A DNA stretch of 64,000 nucleotides from Acidovorax soli (lineage in GTDB: Bacteria; Pseudomonadota; Gammaproteobacteria; Burkholderiales; Burkholderiaceae_C): contig NZ_FNQJ01000001.1 in assembly GCF_900107605.1 (NCBI RefSeq), positions 1 to 64,000 of the forward strand. Direction: 5' to 3'. The notes beneath the pieces are model-generated. The model saw only the letters and a program-made list of their open reading frames with translations. It searched no databases and had not been told where the DNA came from. The number at the start of each line of letters is the position of its first letter. Position 1 is the stretch's first letter. Below are positions 22,885 to 33,334 of the stretch, in pieces. A program made the position numbers and the translations under genes.

Positions 22885-22911
22885 CATGGACAGCGAAGCT
22901 TCCTGTCCATG
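22885..22911 (+). other. Hairpin in greA leader
   Basis: A perfect 9-bp stem, CATGGACAG (22885-22893) with CTGTCCATG (22903-22911), 9-nt loop, lies 66 bp upstream of greA. No T-run follows, so it is not a terminator by itself. Function unknown. Confidence 0.4.
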
Positions 22912-22976
22912 TCGGGTGACTGACCGGCGGGGTTGCTTCGTGCCCCCACCGCTTTGTTTGACGGAGATTCATCGCA

Positions 22977-23453
22977 ATGGCCACCATTCCCATTACCAAG
23001 CGCGGCGCTGAAATGCTCAAGGCCGAGCTGCACCGCCTCAAGACCATAGAGCGGCCCGCAGTGATCACGGCAATTGCCGAGGCGCGTGCGCAGGGAGACC
23101 TCAGCGAAAATGCCGACTACGACGCAGCCAAGGACCGCCAGGGCTTCATCGAGGGCCGCATTCAGGAAATCGAGGGCAAGCTCTCGGTGGCGCAGGTCAT
23201 TGATCCGAGCGGTGTGGACGGCGGCGGCAAGGTGGTGTTTGGTGCCACGGTCGAACTGGAGGATGAAGACTCGGGCGACACGGTGAAATACCAGATCGTG
23301 GGCGAGGACGAGGCCGATCTGAAGCAGGGCCTGATCAATATCTCCAGCCCGATTGCCCGGGCCCTGATCGGCAAGGAAGAGGGCGACACGGCGGAAGTGC
23401 AGGCGCCGGGCGGCGTGCGCCGCTATGAAGTGGTGGCCGTCAGCTACCTGTGA
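22977..23453 (+). CDS. greA: Transcription elongation factor GreA
   Basis: GreA (158 residues) stimulates transcript cleavage by backtracked RNA polymerase. The N-terminal coiled coil ends in the acidic tip QGDLSENADYDAAKD, and the C-terminal FKBP-like domain carries the usual SPIARALIGKEEGD. ATG 22977 follows ACGGAG at 22961-22966. It begins a short run with a membrane protein and a Kdo hydroxylase. Confidence 0.97.
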   Translation: MATIPITKRGAEMLKAELHRLKTIERPAVITAIAEARAQGDLSENADYDAAKDRQGFIEGRIQEIEGKLSVAQVIDPSGVDGGGKVVFGATVELEDEDSGDTVKYQIVGEDEADLKQGLINISSPIARALIGKEEGDTAEVQAPGGVRRYEVVAVSYL

Positions 23454-23464
23454 TCCGAAGCACC

Positions 23465-23884
23465 ATGCACACCCGCCTTCCTGCCTTTCTGGCGGCCCTC
23501 TGGTGGGGCAGTCTGACGACCATCGGGCTGCTGGTGGTGCCGTTGTTGTTTGCCCATTTGCCCACCCCGGCACTGGCGGGCGGCATGGCGGCAAGGCTGT
23601 TTGCCGCCCAGACCTGGGTGACGGTAGTGTGTTGCGTGCTGTTGCTGCTGGTTTCAAGGCCAAAAGGCGAGGTGACCCAATATCCATGGGCGCAAGCGAC
23701 TATGGTTTTCATAGTTGCAGGCCTGCTGCTGGCATTGCTGACCCAGTTTGGCGTGGCGCCGCGCATCGTCGCCCGGCAGGATTTGCGCCTGTGGCACACG
23801 GTGGGTAGCCTGATGTATGCCGTGCAGTGGGTGTGTGCCGGCATGGCGCTCTGGCGAACGCTGCCGGCCCGACATCCACAATGA
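23465..23884 (+). CDS. DUF4149 family small membrane protein
   Basis: A protein of about 139 residues with four predicted membrane segments (starting LPAFLAALWWGSLTTIGLLVV) and the DUF4149 pattern of a Trp/Gly-rich first helix and a C-terminal LWHTVGSLMYAVQW helix. Function unknown. A GTG at 23450 overlapping the greA stop would add five residues; ATG 23465 is chosen, with no clear ribosome binding site for either. The loop VSRPKGEVTQYPWAQATM is encoded by a copy of the AGCGCT repeat. Its stop overlaps an ATG (23881) of the next frame. Confidence 0.75.
   Translation: MHTRLPAFLAALWWGSLTTIGLLVVPLLFAHLPTPALAGGMAARLFAAQTWVTVVCCVLLLLVSRPKGEVTQYPWAQATMVFIVAGLLLALLTQFGVAPRIVARQDLRLWHTVGSLMYAVQWVCAGMALWRTLPARHPQ
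23651..23715. repeat. AGCGCT palindromic repeat, copy 3 (inside DUF4149 gene)
   Basis: The stretch CATGGGCGCAAGCGACTATG and its T-rich flanks resemble the right half of copy 2 (about 20 of 32 positions by eye). It encodes the loop between membrane segments. This is the most degenerate of the listed copies. Confidence 0.38.
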
Positions 23885-23925
23885 CGGCTGGGTCGTGGCT
23901 CTGTGATCGCAACGGGAGGCAGGTG

Positions 23926-24801
23926 ATGGTTTCGCAAGTCGTACGCATCGAAGCAACGCAATGGCAGGGGCTGCAGGGCAATCCCGCCTGGACGACTGCG
24001 GTGGAGGGGGGGCAGGTGCTGTTCTTTCCCCAGCTCGCTTTTGCACTGCTGCCGGAGGAGAAAACATACCTGCGCCCGGACATCCGCGACCCGGGCGCAC
24101 GCAACATCAGCCTGGATGCCCAGGGCCGCCTGAAGGGGGCGGCGGGCGACGCGGCAACGCAGGCGGGCCTGGCGGCGATGGTGGGGCGCTTTCGGGAGCA
24201 GGCCATGGCGCTGGTCTCGGGTCTGCTGCCGGACTATGTGCCCGCGCTGCGCCTGGCGCCCACGAGCTTTCGGCCCATGCAGGTGGAGTCGCGCGTGCAG
24301 TCGTGGCGCGCGGACGACCGTCGCCTGCATGTGGACGCCTTTCCATCGCGCCCCAATTACGGTGAGCGCATTTTGCGCGTGTTCACCAATGTCAATCCCG
24401 AGGGCCAGCCCCGGGTGTGGCGGCTGGGTGAACCGTTTGAAACGGTGGCGCGTAATTTCCTGCCCAAGGCCAAGCCCTATGTGCGCTGGCAGGCCCATGC
24501 CCTCCAGGCGTTGCATGTGACCAAGTCGCTGCGCAGTGAATACGATCACCTGATGCTGCAACTGCACGATGGCATGAAGCGCGACCTGGCCTACCAGAAA
24601 GAGGCGACGCAGGAAACCGTGCCATTTCCTGCCGGATCGACCTGGATCTGTTTTTCCGACCAGGCTTCGCATGCGGTGATGTCGGGCCAGTACATGCTGG
24701 AGCAGACCCTGCACCTGGCCCCCGGCCATGAGTACGACCCCGCAGCGAGTCCGCTGGCGATCCTGGCGCGCCTGACGGGACGCCCCCTGGTGGGGGTTTG
24801 A
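23926..24801 (+). CDS. kdoO: Kdo hydroxylase (Fe(II)/2-oxoglutarate dioxygenase)
   Basis: A 291-residue member of the Kdo hydroxylase family, which converts the outer Kdo of lipopolysaccharide to D-glycero-D-talo-oct-2-ulosonic acid. The iron-binding triad is visible as HVD (residues 135-137) and a distal His in SDQASHAVMSG (about 249). The start is ATG 23926, with an excellent GGGAGG at 23914-23919; an in-frame ATG at 23881 overlapping the previous stop is less likely. This modification is known in Burkholderia-type betaproteobacteria and makes the inner core more acid-stable. It sits beside a minus-strand glycosyltransferase gene. Confidence 0.85.
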   Translation: MVSQVVRIEATQWQGLQGNPAWTTAVEGGQVLFFPQLAFALLPEEKTYLRPDIRDPGARNISLDAQGRLKGAAGDAATQAGLAAMVGRFREQAMALVSGLLPDYVPALRLAPTSFRPMQVESRVQSWRADDRRLHVDAFPSRPNYGERILRVFTNVNPEGQPRVWRLGEPFETVARNFLPKAKPYVRWQAHALQALHVTKSLRSEYDHLMLQLHDGMKRDLAYQKEATQETVPFPAGSTWICFSDQASHAVMSGQYMLEQTLHLAPGHEYDPAASPLAILARLTGRPLVGV

Positions 24802-24823
24802 GGGCCCGCCCGGTCGGGCGTGG

Positions 24824-25588
24824 CTATTCGTTCCAGTAGCGCGCAATCCAGCGCGCGGGCTCCATGTGCCGAAAGCGCTTGTTGCGGCGGCCGGCGAGGG
24901 CGTCGGGCGGGTTGCACTCGCCATGAAATATCACCACCCGCGCATCTGCAGGCACGATCGGCTCGCACCAGTAATTGCTGGGCCAGGCGGGAATGCAGCT
25001 GTACTTGAAACTGGGGCACCAGGCTTGCGGCCAGTACTGCAGTTTTCCCTGGCTGTGCAGCCGGTGTGACAGGTAGGCCTGCTCATTGCGAAATTGTGAG
25101 CGTACCTCGTTGATATGGGTGCGGAAGTAGTCCAGCAGGTCGGCGTGTGCGCCCAGTTCGAAGCGGTAGATCGACGAGTTGCCGGTGATGCGCCCGAACT
25201 GCCACGGCCGCACATAGTCGCGGATGATGCGAAAGCTGCCGGGTTGCTCGAAAAAACCATCGAGGCTGCCCACCACCACCACGTCCAGGTCCATGAACAA
25301 GGCCGTGCCGCGCAGGCCATGCAGATCCGCTTCGAAGGTGGTGAGCTTTTGCCAGGCGCCATCGCGCTCGCCGGGCGCCAGATTCAGGTCCAGATCGGGA
25401 ATCGGCAGGCAATGCACCTCCTGGCGAATGCCTGTGCTGTCGTCGGTCAGGCAAACGAAGTGAAAATCACCCGTGAGGTTGCGGCGCACCATCGCGTACA
25501 GCCGGTTGACGTATTCGGGGCCGTATTTTGTGCCCCATTTCATGCAGATCACATGGCGCTGCTGCGCCGCGGCAGTGGGTGCGGCCAT
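24824..25588 (-). CDS. Putative glycosyltransferase (GT-A type, DxD)
   Basis: A 254-residue protein with features of a nucleotide-sugar transferase: an N-terminal ICMKWGTKYGPEYVNRLYAMV block, a LTDDSTGI strand end, and FMDLDVVVVGSLDGFF with DLD at residues 100-102 as the metal-binding DxD. Acceptor and sugar unknown; a lipopolysaccharide or capsule role is inference from the convergent kdoO gene 22 bp away. The stop lies 4 bp from the end of the next minus-strand gene upstream, so the two are likely co-transcribed. Confidence 0.7.
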   Translation of the reverse strand: MAAPTAAAQQRHVICMKWGTKYGPEYVNRLYAMVRRNLTGDFHFVCLTDDSTGIRQEVHCLPIPDLDLNLAPGERDGAWQKLTTFEADLHGLRGTALFMDLDVVVVGSLDGFFEQPGSFRIIRDYVRPWQFGRITGNSSIYRFELGAHADLLDYFRTHINEVRSQFRNEQAYLSHRLHSQGKLQYWPQAWCPSFKYSCIPAWPSNYWCEPIVPADARVVIFHGECNPPDALAGRRNKRFRHMEPARWIARYWNE

Positions 25589-25592
25589 GGCG

Positions 25593-26069
25593 TCAGTCAG
25601 CCTGGCTTTTCTTGATCGACTTCAGCTTGGGCTTTTTTGCCCGCTTGATCTGCCCGCCGGACGTGAGGCGCTGGTTGCCCAGCACGCGCAGTTGCTTGAT
25701 TTCGGGCCGCTGGCCGCCGCGTTTGCTGTATTTGAGCACCTTGACGTCGCGCGGGCCGGGCATGCGGTCTTCGTCCGGTGTGCGCTCCTTGGCGGGCTGG
25801 GGGCGCCAGAGCACCAGAAGTTTGCCGATGTGCTGGATGGGGGCCGCGTTCAGCTCCGCAGCCAGCTGCTGGTACATCAGTTCACGGGCCGTGCGGTCAT
25901 CGTTGAAGATGCGCACCTTGATCAGCCCATGGGCGTTCAGGGCGGCATCGATTTCTTTTTGCACCGCGGCGGTCAGGCCATCTCCCCCTACAAGGACCAC
26001 GGGGTCGAGGTGGTGGGCATTGGCGCGATGTTCCCGGCGCTCCGCGGGAGTCAGTTGAATTTGGGGCAT
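25593..26069 (-). CDS. yhbY: CRM-domain RNA-binding protein (YhbY family)
   Basis: A 158-residue protein with a CRS1/YhbY domain at residues 1-100 ([31 protein letters not shown], ending GKLLVLWRP) and a basic tail rich in Lys and Arg. YhbY proteins associate with pre-50S ribosomal particles. It is divergent from rlmE, a 23S rRNA methyltransferase gene, a conserved pairing. A CATAAT -10 (26076-26081 on the minus strand) ends only 6 nt before the ATG, so the mRNA may be leaderless. Confidence 0.9.
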   Translation of the reverse strand: MPQIQLTPAERREHRANAHHLDPVVLVGGDGLTAAVQKEIDAALNAHGLIKVRIFNDDRTARELMYQQLAAELNAAPIQHIGKLLVLWRPQPAKERTPDEDRMPGPRDVKVLKYSKRGGQRPEIKQLRVLGNQRLTSGGQIKRAKKPKLKSIKKSQAD

Positions 26070-26175
26070 GGCCGTATTATGTCTGCGGCCCGTCGCGGAG
26101 CGACTTCACCCCGTTGCGCGTGGTGAGCCCTTGACGCAATCAGCGGTGCCGATTGTCGAGAGACAATGGAGCGGT

Positions 26176-26838
26176 ATGAAAGTCAAAACCCAAAGCAAGA
26201 AGGTCAACAAGGCCTGGTTGAACGACCATGTCAATGACACCTACGTCAAGCTGGCCCAGAAAGACGGCTATCGCGCGCGCGCGGCCTACAAGCTCAAGGA
26301 AATCGACGAGCAGCTGGGGTTGATCAAGCCGGGCCACACGGTCGTGGATCTGGGCTCCACCCCCGGGGCCTGGAGCCAGTATGTGCGCCGGCGCCTGTCA
26401 CCTGCAGGGGCGGCGGCCGGGCAGCTCAATGGCTGCATCATTGCGTTGGACATTCTGCCCATGGAGCCCGTCGAGGGCGTGACTTTCCTGCACGGCGACT
26501 TGCGGGAGCCCGAGGTATTGCGGCAGCTGGAGGACGCATTGCAGGGCAGGGCGGTGGATGTGGTGGTGTCCGACATGGCGCCCAACCTGTCCGGCATCGA
26601 GTCGGCCGATGCGGCGCGCATTGCGCATCTCGTGGAGCTTGCCGTGGACTTTGCCTGCCAGCACCTGAAACCCGAGGGCGCGCTGGTGGTGAAGCTGTTC
26701 CATGGCAGCGGCTATGGCGAGCTGGTGGCGCTGTTCAAGCGCAGCTTCAAAACCGTCAAGCCGATCAAGCCCAAGGCCTCACGAGACAAGTCCTCCGAAA
26801 CTTTCCTGGTGGGCATGGGTCTCAGAAACAACGCCTGA
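26176..26838 (+). CDS. rlmE: 23S rRNA (uridine-2'-O)-methyltransferase
   Basis: RlmE/FtsJ (220 residues) methylates U2552 of 23S rRNA in the 50S subunit. The K-D-K-E tetrad regions are visible: [12 protein letters not shown] near the N-terminus, the S-adenosylmethionine motif [25 protein letters not shown] and [15 protein letters not shown] 26176 has GGAG directly after a small hairpin (26152-26167). It is followed by ftsH, as in many proteobacteria. Confidence 0.95.
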   Translation: MKVKTQSKKVNKAWLNDHVNDTYVKLAQKDGYRARAAYKLKEIDEQLGLIKPGHTVVDLGSTPGAWSQYVRRRLSPAGAAAGQLNGCIIALDILPMEPVEGVTFLHGDLREPEVLRQLEDALQGRAVDVVVSDMAPNLSGIESADAARIAHLVELAVDFACQHLKPEGALVVKLFHGSGYGELVALFKRSFKTVKPIKPKASRDKSSETFLVGMGLRNNA

Positions 26839-26928
26839 GTGGGGTGGGTCGGGGCCATGATTTATGCCATTTGGCGCCAAAGTCCGTGCTGAGTCCATGG
26901 CAGGCAGGGGGAATAAGACCCCCCAAGG

Positions 26929-26957
26929 CTTGAAACACTTAAAATGGGACATACGTA
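26929..26957 (+). promoter_or_regulatory. Possible heat-shock (sigma-32-like) promoter of ftsH
   Basis: CTTGAAA (26929-26935) equals the sigma-32 -35 consensus and is followed 14 nt later by CATAC, a partial match to the CCCCATnT -10. It ends about 50 bp before the ftsH start. The -10 match is poor, so confidence is low. Confidence 0.35.
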
Positions 26958-27004
26958 AGCCGTGACGGCTTCGTGACCGTTTTTTCCCGCGACTGGAGTC
27001 CTGC

Positions 27005-28924
<1,920 letters not shown>

Positions 28925-28945
28925 CGCGGGAGCACCTTCATCACC

Positions 28946-28975
28946 AAAACGGGGCTTGTGGCCCCGTTTTTGTTT
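28946..28975 (+). terminator. Intrinsic terminator after ftsH
   Basis: A perfect 10-bp stem AAAACGGGGC (28946-28955) with GCCCCGTTTT (28961-28970), 5-nt loop, continues into T-rich sequence. It lies 21 bp after the ftsH stop. Confidence 0.88.
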
Positions 28976-29000
28976 TCACCACCCATTTTCCCGGAGTCCT

Positions 29001-29843
29001 ATGTTCTGGCAAACCACCCGATTCACCCTGGATCTGACCCGCCCTCACACCATGGGCATTGTCAATGTGACGCCAGACTCCTTCTCCGACGGGGGGTGCC
29101 ATGGATCCACTGCGGCGGCGCTGCGCCACTGCGAGCAACTTTTGAAGGATGGCGCCGACATCCTCGACATCGGCGGTGAATCCACCCGTCCCGGCAGCCC
29201 GGCCGTGGGTCTCGATGAGGAACTGGCGCGTGTACTTCCCCTGGTGCGCGAAGCGGTGGGCCTGGGCGTGCCGATCTCGGTGGATACCTACAAACCCGAG
29301 GTCATGCAGGCGGTGCTCGATCTGGGGGCCGATATCGTGAACGACATATGGGCTTTGCGCCAGCCCGGCGCGGCGCAGGTGGTGGCGCGGCACCCGCACT
29401 GCGGTGTGTGCCTGATGCACATGCACGGCGATCCGCAGACCATGCAGGTGGCACCCATGGTGGGTGATGTAATGCCGCAGGTGCTCTCATTTTTAGAGCT
29501 TTCAGCGCATGACCTGCAGGCGCTGGGGGTCAACAAGACCAGAATTGTGCTGGACCCGGGTATTGGCTTTGGCAAAACAGTGGCACAGAACTTCGCCCTG
29601 CTGGCGCGCCAGCGCGAGTTGCTGGCACCGGGCTATCCGTTGCTGGCAGGCTGGTCGCGCAAATCATCACTGGGTGCGGTGACGGGCCTGGACGTGGAGC
29701 AACGGCTGCAGCCCAGCGTGGCCGCTGCGCTGCTCGCAGTGGAGCGCGGCGCCCGCGTGGTGCGCGTGCACGATGTCCGCGAAACGGTGCAGGCACTGGC
29801 GGTCTGGCGTGCCATGGAGTCAGACCCCGTGGTGGCTGGGTAA
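29001..29843 (+). CDS. folP: Dihydropteroate synthase
   Basis: DHPS (280 residues) condenses p-aminobenzoate with dihydropterin pyrophosphate in folate synthesis and is the sulfonamide target. The two signatures are visible: MGIVNVTPDSFSDGG near residue 18 and ILDIGGESTRPG near residue 55; the C-terminal GWSRKSSLG closes the pterin site. ATG 29001 follows CGGAG. The stretch LSFLELSAHDLQALG is encoded by a copy of the AGCGCT repeat. It precedes glmM by 122 bp, the common ftsH-folP-glmM order. Confidence 0.96.
   Translation: MFWQTTRFTLDLTRPHTMGIVNVTPDSFSDGGCHGSTAAALRHCEQLLKDGADILDIGGESTRPGSPAVGLDEELARVLPLVREAVGLGVPISVDTYKPEVMQAVLDLGADIVNDIWALRQPGAAQVVARHPHCGVCLMHMHGDPQTMQVAPMVGDVMPQVLSFLELSAHDLQALGVNKTRIVLDPGIGFGKTVAQNFALLARQRELLAPGYPLLAGWSRKSSLGAVTGLDVEQRLQPSVAAALLAVERGARVVRVHDVRETVQALAVWRAMESDPVVAG
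29483..29527. repeat. AGCGCT palindromic repeat, copy 4 (inside folP)
   Basis: On the minus strand AGCGCCTGCAGGTCATGCGC and the following AAAGCTCTA match copy 1 at about 23 of 31 positions by eye. Arms AGCGC and GCGCT are intact. The folP frame stays open through it. Confidence 0.5.
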
Positions 29844-29965
29844 GGGCAGTCTGGCGCTATTGGCAACGCCTCGCGGGGTACTTGGCTGCGATGGGGTCGC
29901 AGGACGGAGGTGGGCTTGCCATGCGCTAGACTCAAAATTCACAATATCAGCGCAAAGCCGTTTCC

Positions 29966-31300
29966 ATGACTCAAAAATATTTTGGTACCGATGGCATTCG
30001 TGGCACCGTCGGGCAGTTTCCCATCACCGCTGACTTCGTATTGCGTCTGGCGCATGCCGTCGGTCGGGTATTGAAACAGGCCGAAGAGCGCCCCACGGTG
30101 CTGATTGGCAAGGACACGCGCATTTCAGGCTATATGCTGGAGAGCGCCCTGGAGTCGGGCTTCAACTCTGCGGGGGTGGATGTGGTGCTGCTGGGGCCTA
30201 TACCTACACCGGGTGTGGCTTACCTGACCCGGGCGCAGCGGGCCAGTCTGGGGGTGGTCATCAGTGCCAGCCACAACGCCTATCCCGACAACGGCATCAA
30301 ATTCTTCAGCGCCCAGGGTACCAAGCTGCCGGATGCCTGGGAACTGGCCGTGGAAGCCGCACTGGATGAGCCCCCCAAGTGGGCTGATTCGGCCTCCCTG
30401 GGCAAAGCCCGCCGCCTGGACGATGCGGCAGGCCGGTACATCGAGTTCTGCAAGAGCACGGTCCCGCACGCGATGTCCTTGCGAGGCCTCAAGATCGTGG
30501 TGGATGCAGCCCATGGTGCTGCCTACCAGGTGGCTCCCAAGGTGTTCCATGAACTCGGTGCCGAAGTGCTGACCATAGGCTGTGCGCCGGATGGTCTCAA
30601 TATCAACCACGAGGTGGGGGCCACCCATCCCGATGCACTGGTACGGGCGGTGCGCGCCAACCATGCCGACTATGGCATCGCGCTCGATGGGGATGCCGAC
30701 CGGCTGCAGATGGTGGACGCGGCGGGACGTTTGTACAACGGGGATGAGTTGCTGTACCTCATGGCAGCCGATCGCATGGGGCGCGATGAGCATGTGCCTG
30801 GTGTGGTGGGCACCGTGATGACCAACATGGCCGTCGAGGTCGCTTTGCATGCCCGTGGCGTGAAGTTGGTGCGGGCGCGCGTGGGCGACCGCTATGTACT
30901 GGAAGAATTGGCACGCCACCACTGGGTGTTGGGTGGCGAGAGCTCGGGCCACCTGTTGGCGCTGGACCGCCATACGACGGGCGACGGCATCGTCAGTGCC
31001 TTGCAGGTGCTGCAGGCATGCGTGCGCAATGGGAAAACCATGGCACACATGCTGTCTGACGTGGTGCTTTATCCCCAGGTGCTCTTGAATGTCCGCCTGG
31101 TGCCGGGGCAGGACTGGAAGTCCAACAAATTGCTTGCACAGACCACTCAGGCTGTTGAGCAGGAGTTGGGTTCCACCGGGCGCGTCCTGATCCGCGCCAG
31201 CGGCACGGAGCCCCTGCTGCGGGTGATGGTGGAGGCGCGTGATGCGCAAATGGCCAGTCGCTGCGCGCAGGCGCTGGCCGATGCGGCCCGCGCGGGCTGA
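29966..31300 (+). CDS. glmM: Phosphoglucosamine mutase
   Basis: GlmM (444 residues) interconverts glucosamine 6- and 1-phosphate on the way to UDP-N-acetylglucosamine, feeding peptidoglycan and the lpx genes. The N-terminus [10 protein letters not shown], the phosphoserine in [13 protein letters not shown] (Ser 102), the metal loop [10 protein letters not shown] and the C-terminal phosphate site [12 protein letters not shown] are all present. ATG 29966 gives the canonical start. Confidence 0.97.
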   Translation: MTQKYFGTDGIRGTVGQFPITADFVLRLAHAVGRVLKQAEERPTVLIGKDTRISGYMLESALESGFNSAGVDVVLLGPIPTPGVAYLTRAQRASLGVVISASHNAYPDNGIKFFSAQGTKLPDAWELAVEAALDEPPKWADSASLGKARRLDDAAGRYIEFCKSTVPHAMSLRGLKIVVDAAHGAAYQVAPKVFHELGAEVLTIGCAPDGLNINHEVGATHPDALVRAVRANHADYGIALDGDADRLQMVDAAGRLYNGDELLYLMAADRMGRDEHVPGVVGTVMTNMAVEVALHARGVKLVRARVGDRYVLEELARHHWVLGGESSGHLLALDRHTTGDGIVSALQVLQACVRNGKTMAHMLSDVVLYPQVLLNVRLVPGQDWKSNKLLAQTTQAVEQELGSTGRVLIRASGTEPLLRVMVEARDAQMASRCAQALADAARAG

Positions 31301-31631
31301 GTTTTTGTGCCTGAAGGGCGGGAAAGCGCCGGAGCGTTTTCCTGAGCGCTAAGGAGCAGGGTACTCCGGCATTTCGCTCGCGCTCTTGAGTGCGCCGCTG
31401 AACCTGTGGCAAATGTTGAGTGGCTGCAGGGCAATCCCTGGTTGCCGGCATCGTCTTGTGGACGGCGTTTGCCCGGTGCCACCGTTGTTTGTGGGCAATG
31501 CGTCATGCAATCGACATGACAACGACATGGCGTTGTCACGGGAGTCTTTCACACTGCTTTGCGAGGAAGCGGTGCCCGAATAGGTAGCGATTTCCGGAGA
31601 AAGCCATTTTCCTGCCCCTCGGAGACGTCCC
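31301..31631. other. 331-bp intergenic region before the lipid-remodelling operon
   Basis: No convincing gene is visible; a 65-codon frame at 31386-31583 lacks any family resemblance. The first 150 bp show no clear terminator after glmM. The last 130 bp contain four PhoB-like half-sites (31500-31539) and the ribosome binding site of the next gene (GGAG at 31621-31624). Confidence 0.6.
31500..31555 (+). promoter_or_regulatory. Tandem PhoB-like half-sites and -10 upstream of the olsB-like gene
   Basis: Four 7-bp half-sites recur in exact 11-bp register: GCGTCAT (31500), TCGACAT (31511), ACGACAT (31522) and TTGTCAC (31533), all sharing a G-(T/A)-C-A-(T/C) core. Ten bases after the last one lies CACACT (31550-31555) in the position of the -10 at the pstS, ppk and fasciclin promoters. 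Individual matches are weaker than at pstS, but the register is regular. PhoB binds head-to-tail on such 11-bp repeats; occupancy is inference. Confidence 0.55.
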
Positions 31632-32465
31632 ATGAATGAGTTGACCAACCTGCCGCTGCTACCTGCTTCACCGTCAACCGGGGGGGCGCATGCGCGCACA
31701 GAGGGCAAAAGCAGCGTTGCCCCGTTGATGCAGGTGCAGGGCAATATTCAGGTGGGTTGGGCGCGGCACCTTGATGAAGTGCGTCAGGCGCAGCGACTGC
31801 GCTTCGATGTCTTTGCCGCAGAAATGGGCGCCCGGCTGGCAACGACCCTGCCGGGCCACGATGTGGATCTGTTTGACGACTACTGCGAGCATCTTTTGGT
31901 GCGCGATGTACCAAGCCAGCAGGTGATCGGAACCTACCGGGTGCTCACCCCGGCACAGGCAAAGCGTGTGGGGGGGACCTACAGCGACAATGAGTTTGAT
32001 CTGACCCGATTGCGCAGTTTGCGTCCCCGCATGGTCGAGCTGGGCCGCAGTTGCGTGCATCCGGACCATCGCCATGGGGGTGTCATTCTGGCCCTGTGGG
32101 GGGCGCTGGCGGACTTCATGGTGCGCAACCAGCTCGATACGATGATTGGCTGCGCCAGTATTCCGATGCTGCACAACGGCGTGGTGAGCGGCGATGCAGC
32201 TGCCAGCATCTGGCAGCAATTGCGCCAGACCCACATGGCGCCCATTGATTTCCATGTGCGGCCCCGGCTGCCATTGCCGGTAGAGCAGCTCGATGGTTCT
32301 CTGCTGATCGAGCCACCTGCCTTGATCAAGGGCTATCTGCGCCTGGGAGCCCGGGTTCTGGGGGCGCCGGCCTGGGATCCGGATTTCAATACGGCCGACC
32401 TGCCGATGCTGATGCGCATTGCCGATCTGCCCTCCCGCTATCGCAAGCACTTTCTGGGGGCCTGA
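31632..32465 (+). CDS. olsB: OlsB-type N-acyltransferase (ornithine-lipid or related aminolipid synthesis)
   Basis: A 277-residue GNAT-fold protein of the OlsB/COG3176 type. OlsB attaches a 3-hydroxyacyl group from acyl-ACP to ornithine, making lyso-ornithine lipid, a phosphorus-free membrane lipid precursor. Visible landmarks are RQAQRLRFDVFAAEMGARL near residue 50, YCEHLLVRD, VIGTYRVLTP near 95 and ELGRSCVHPDHRHGG near 140, the acyl-donor loop of the fold. The first 35 residues look disordered. ATG 31632 has GGAG 7 bp upstream. Its stop overlaps the next start (TGATG). No olsA partner is visible here. A generic acyltransferase role cannot be excluded. Confidence 0.72.
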   Translation: MNELTNLPLLPASPSTGGAHARTEGKSSVAPLMQVQGNIQVGWARHLDEVRQAQRLRFDVFAAEMGARLATTLPGHDVDLFDDYCEHLLVRDVPSQQVIGTYRVLTPAQAKRVGGTYSDNEFDLTRLRSLRPRMVELGRSCVHPDHRHGGVILALWGALADFMVRNQLDTMIGCASIPMLHNGVVSGDAAASIWQQLRQTHMAPIDFHVRPRLPLPVEQLDGSLLIEPPALIKGYLRLGARVLGAPAWDPDFNTADLPMLMRIADLPSRYRKHFLGA

Positions 32466-33334
32466 TGCGTACGGCGTTCGACGCCTTGGGACCGTGGAGC
32501 GCAGCCTTGGGCACGGAGGGAGTCGCCAGCCATACGGGTGACGTGCATGTGCCCGAGCCGCACCGTTTCCGGGCGGTGTTCATTTCCGATCTGCACCTCG
32601 GAACTCCGGGCTGCCAGGCAACGGCGCTGCTGGATTTTCTCAAGCACCATCCCAGCGAAACGCTTTATCTTGTGGGGGATATCGTGGACGGGTGGCAGCT
32701 GCGTCGCAGATGGTTTTGGCCGCAGGCCCACAACGATGTGGTCCAAAAACTGCTGCGCAGTGCCCGCAAGGGATGTCGCGTGGTGTTCGTGCCGGGCAAT
32801 CATGATGAATTTGCCCGTGCGTTCGTCGGCCATTCGTTCGGCGGTATCGAAGTGGTTGCCGATGCCGTGCACCTGACGGTCGATGGCCGGCAGCTTTGGG
32901 TCACCCATGGTGACTACTTTGACGGAGTTATCCAGTGTGCCAAGTGGCTGGCCTACCTGGGAGATAACCTCTATGAGTTCACTCTCAAGCTCAATCGGCA
33001 TCTCAATTCGTTGCGTGCGCGCATGGGCTTGCCGTACTGGTCGTTGTCGGCCTATCTCAAGGGCAAGGTGAAAAAAGCGCTCAACTATGTAACGGACTTC
33101 GAGATCGCCGTTGCGGCAGAGGCGCGCCGGCGGGGGCACCATGGCGTGGTTTGCGGACATATCCACCGTGCAGAAATGCGGGAGATCGACGGCATTCTGT
33201 ATTGCAACGATGGCGACTGGGTCGAGAGCCGTACTGCACTGGTGGAGCATCTCGATGGTCGATTGGAGTTGTTGCAATGGCCTGCCCGGCCCGCGGTGCC
33301 ATCTATAGCCCCGGTCTCGGAATTGGTTGCATGA
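32465..33334 (+). CDS. plcP: PlcP-like metallophosphoesterase (LpxH superfamily)
   Basis: A calcineurin-like phosphoesterase of 289 residues with all metal motifs: DLH (42-44), GDIVDG (71-76), GNHDE (111-115), THGDYFD and GHIHRAE. Automatic annotation would call it UDP-2,3-diacylglucosamine diphosphatase (LpxH). Its neighbours argue instead for PlcP, the phospholipase C of this superfamily that removes phospholipid head groups during phosphate starvation and yields diacylglycerol. It lies between an OlsB-type acyltransferase and a glycosyltransferase, overlapping both (TGATG and ATGA), and far from the lpx cluster at 13-16 kb. Which activity it has cannot be decided from the sequence alone. 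Confidence 0.7.
   Translation: MRTAFDALGPWSAALGTEGVASHTGDVHVPEPHRFRAVFISDLHLGTPGCQATALLDFLKHHPSETLYLVGDIVDGWQLRRRWFWPQAHNDVVQKLLRSARKGCRVVFVPGNHDEFARAFVGHSFGGIEVVADAVHLTVDGRQLWVTHGDYFDGVIQCAKWLAYLGDNLYEFTLKLNRHLNSLRARMGLPYWSLSAYLKGKVKKALNYVTDFEIAVAAEARRRGHHGVVCGHIHRAEMREIDGILYCNDGDWVESRTALVEHLDGRLELLQWPARPAVPSIAPVSELVA

Noticed and set aside
26152-26167. Hairpin before rlmE as an RNA thermometer
   Set aside because: The ATTGTC/GACAAT stem ends before the GGAG and does not pair with it, so it cannot hide the ribosome binding site directly.
26907-26924. GGGGG/CCCCC hairpin after rlmE as a terminator
   Set aside because: Five-bp stem with a 7-nt loop and no T-run; it may be chance in the ftsH promoter region.
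31386-31583. 65-codon frame upstream of the olsB-like gene
   Set aside because: No ribosome binding site, no family resemblance, and it overlaps the PhoB-like repeats.
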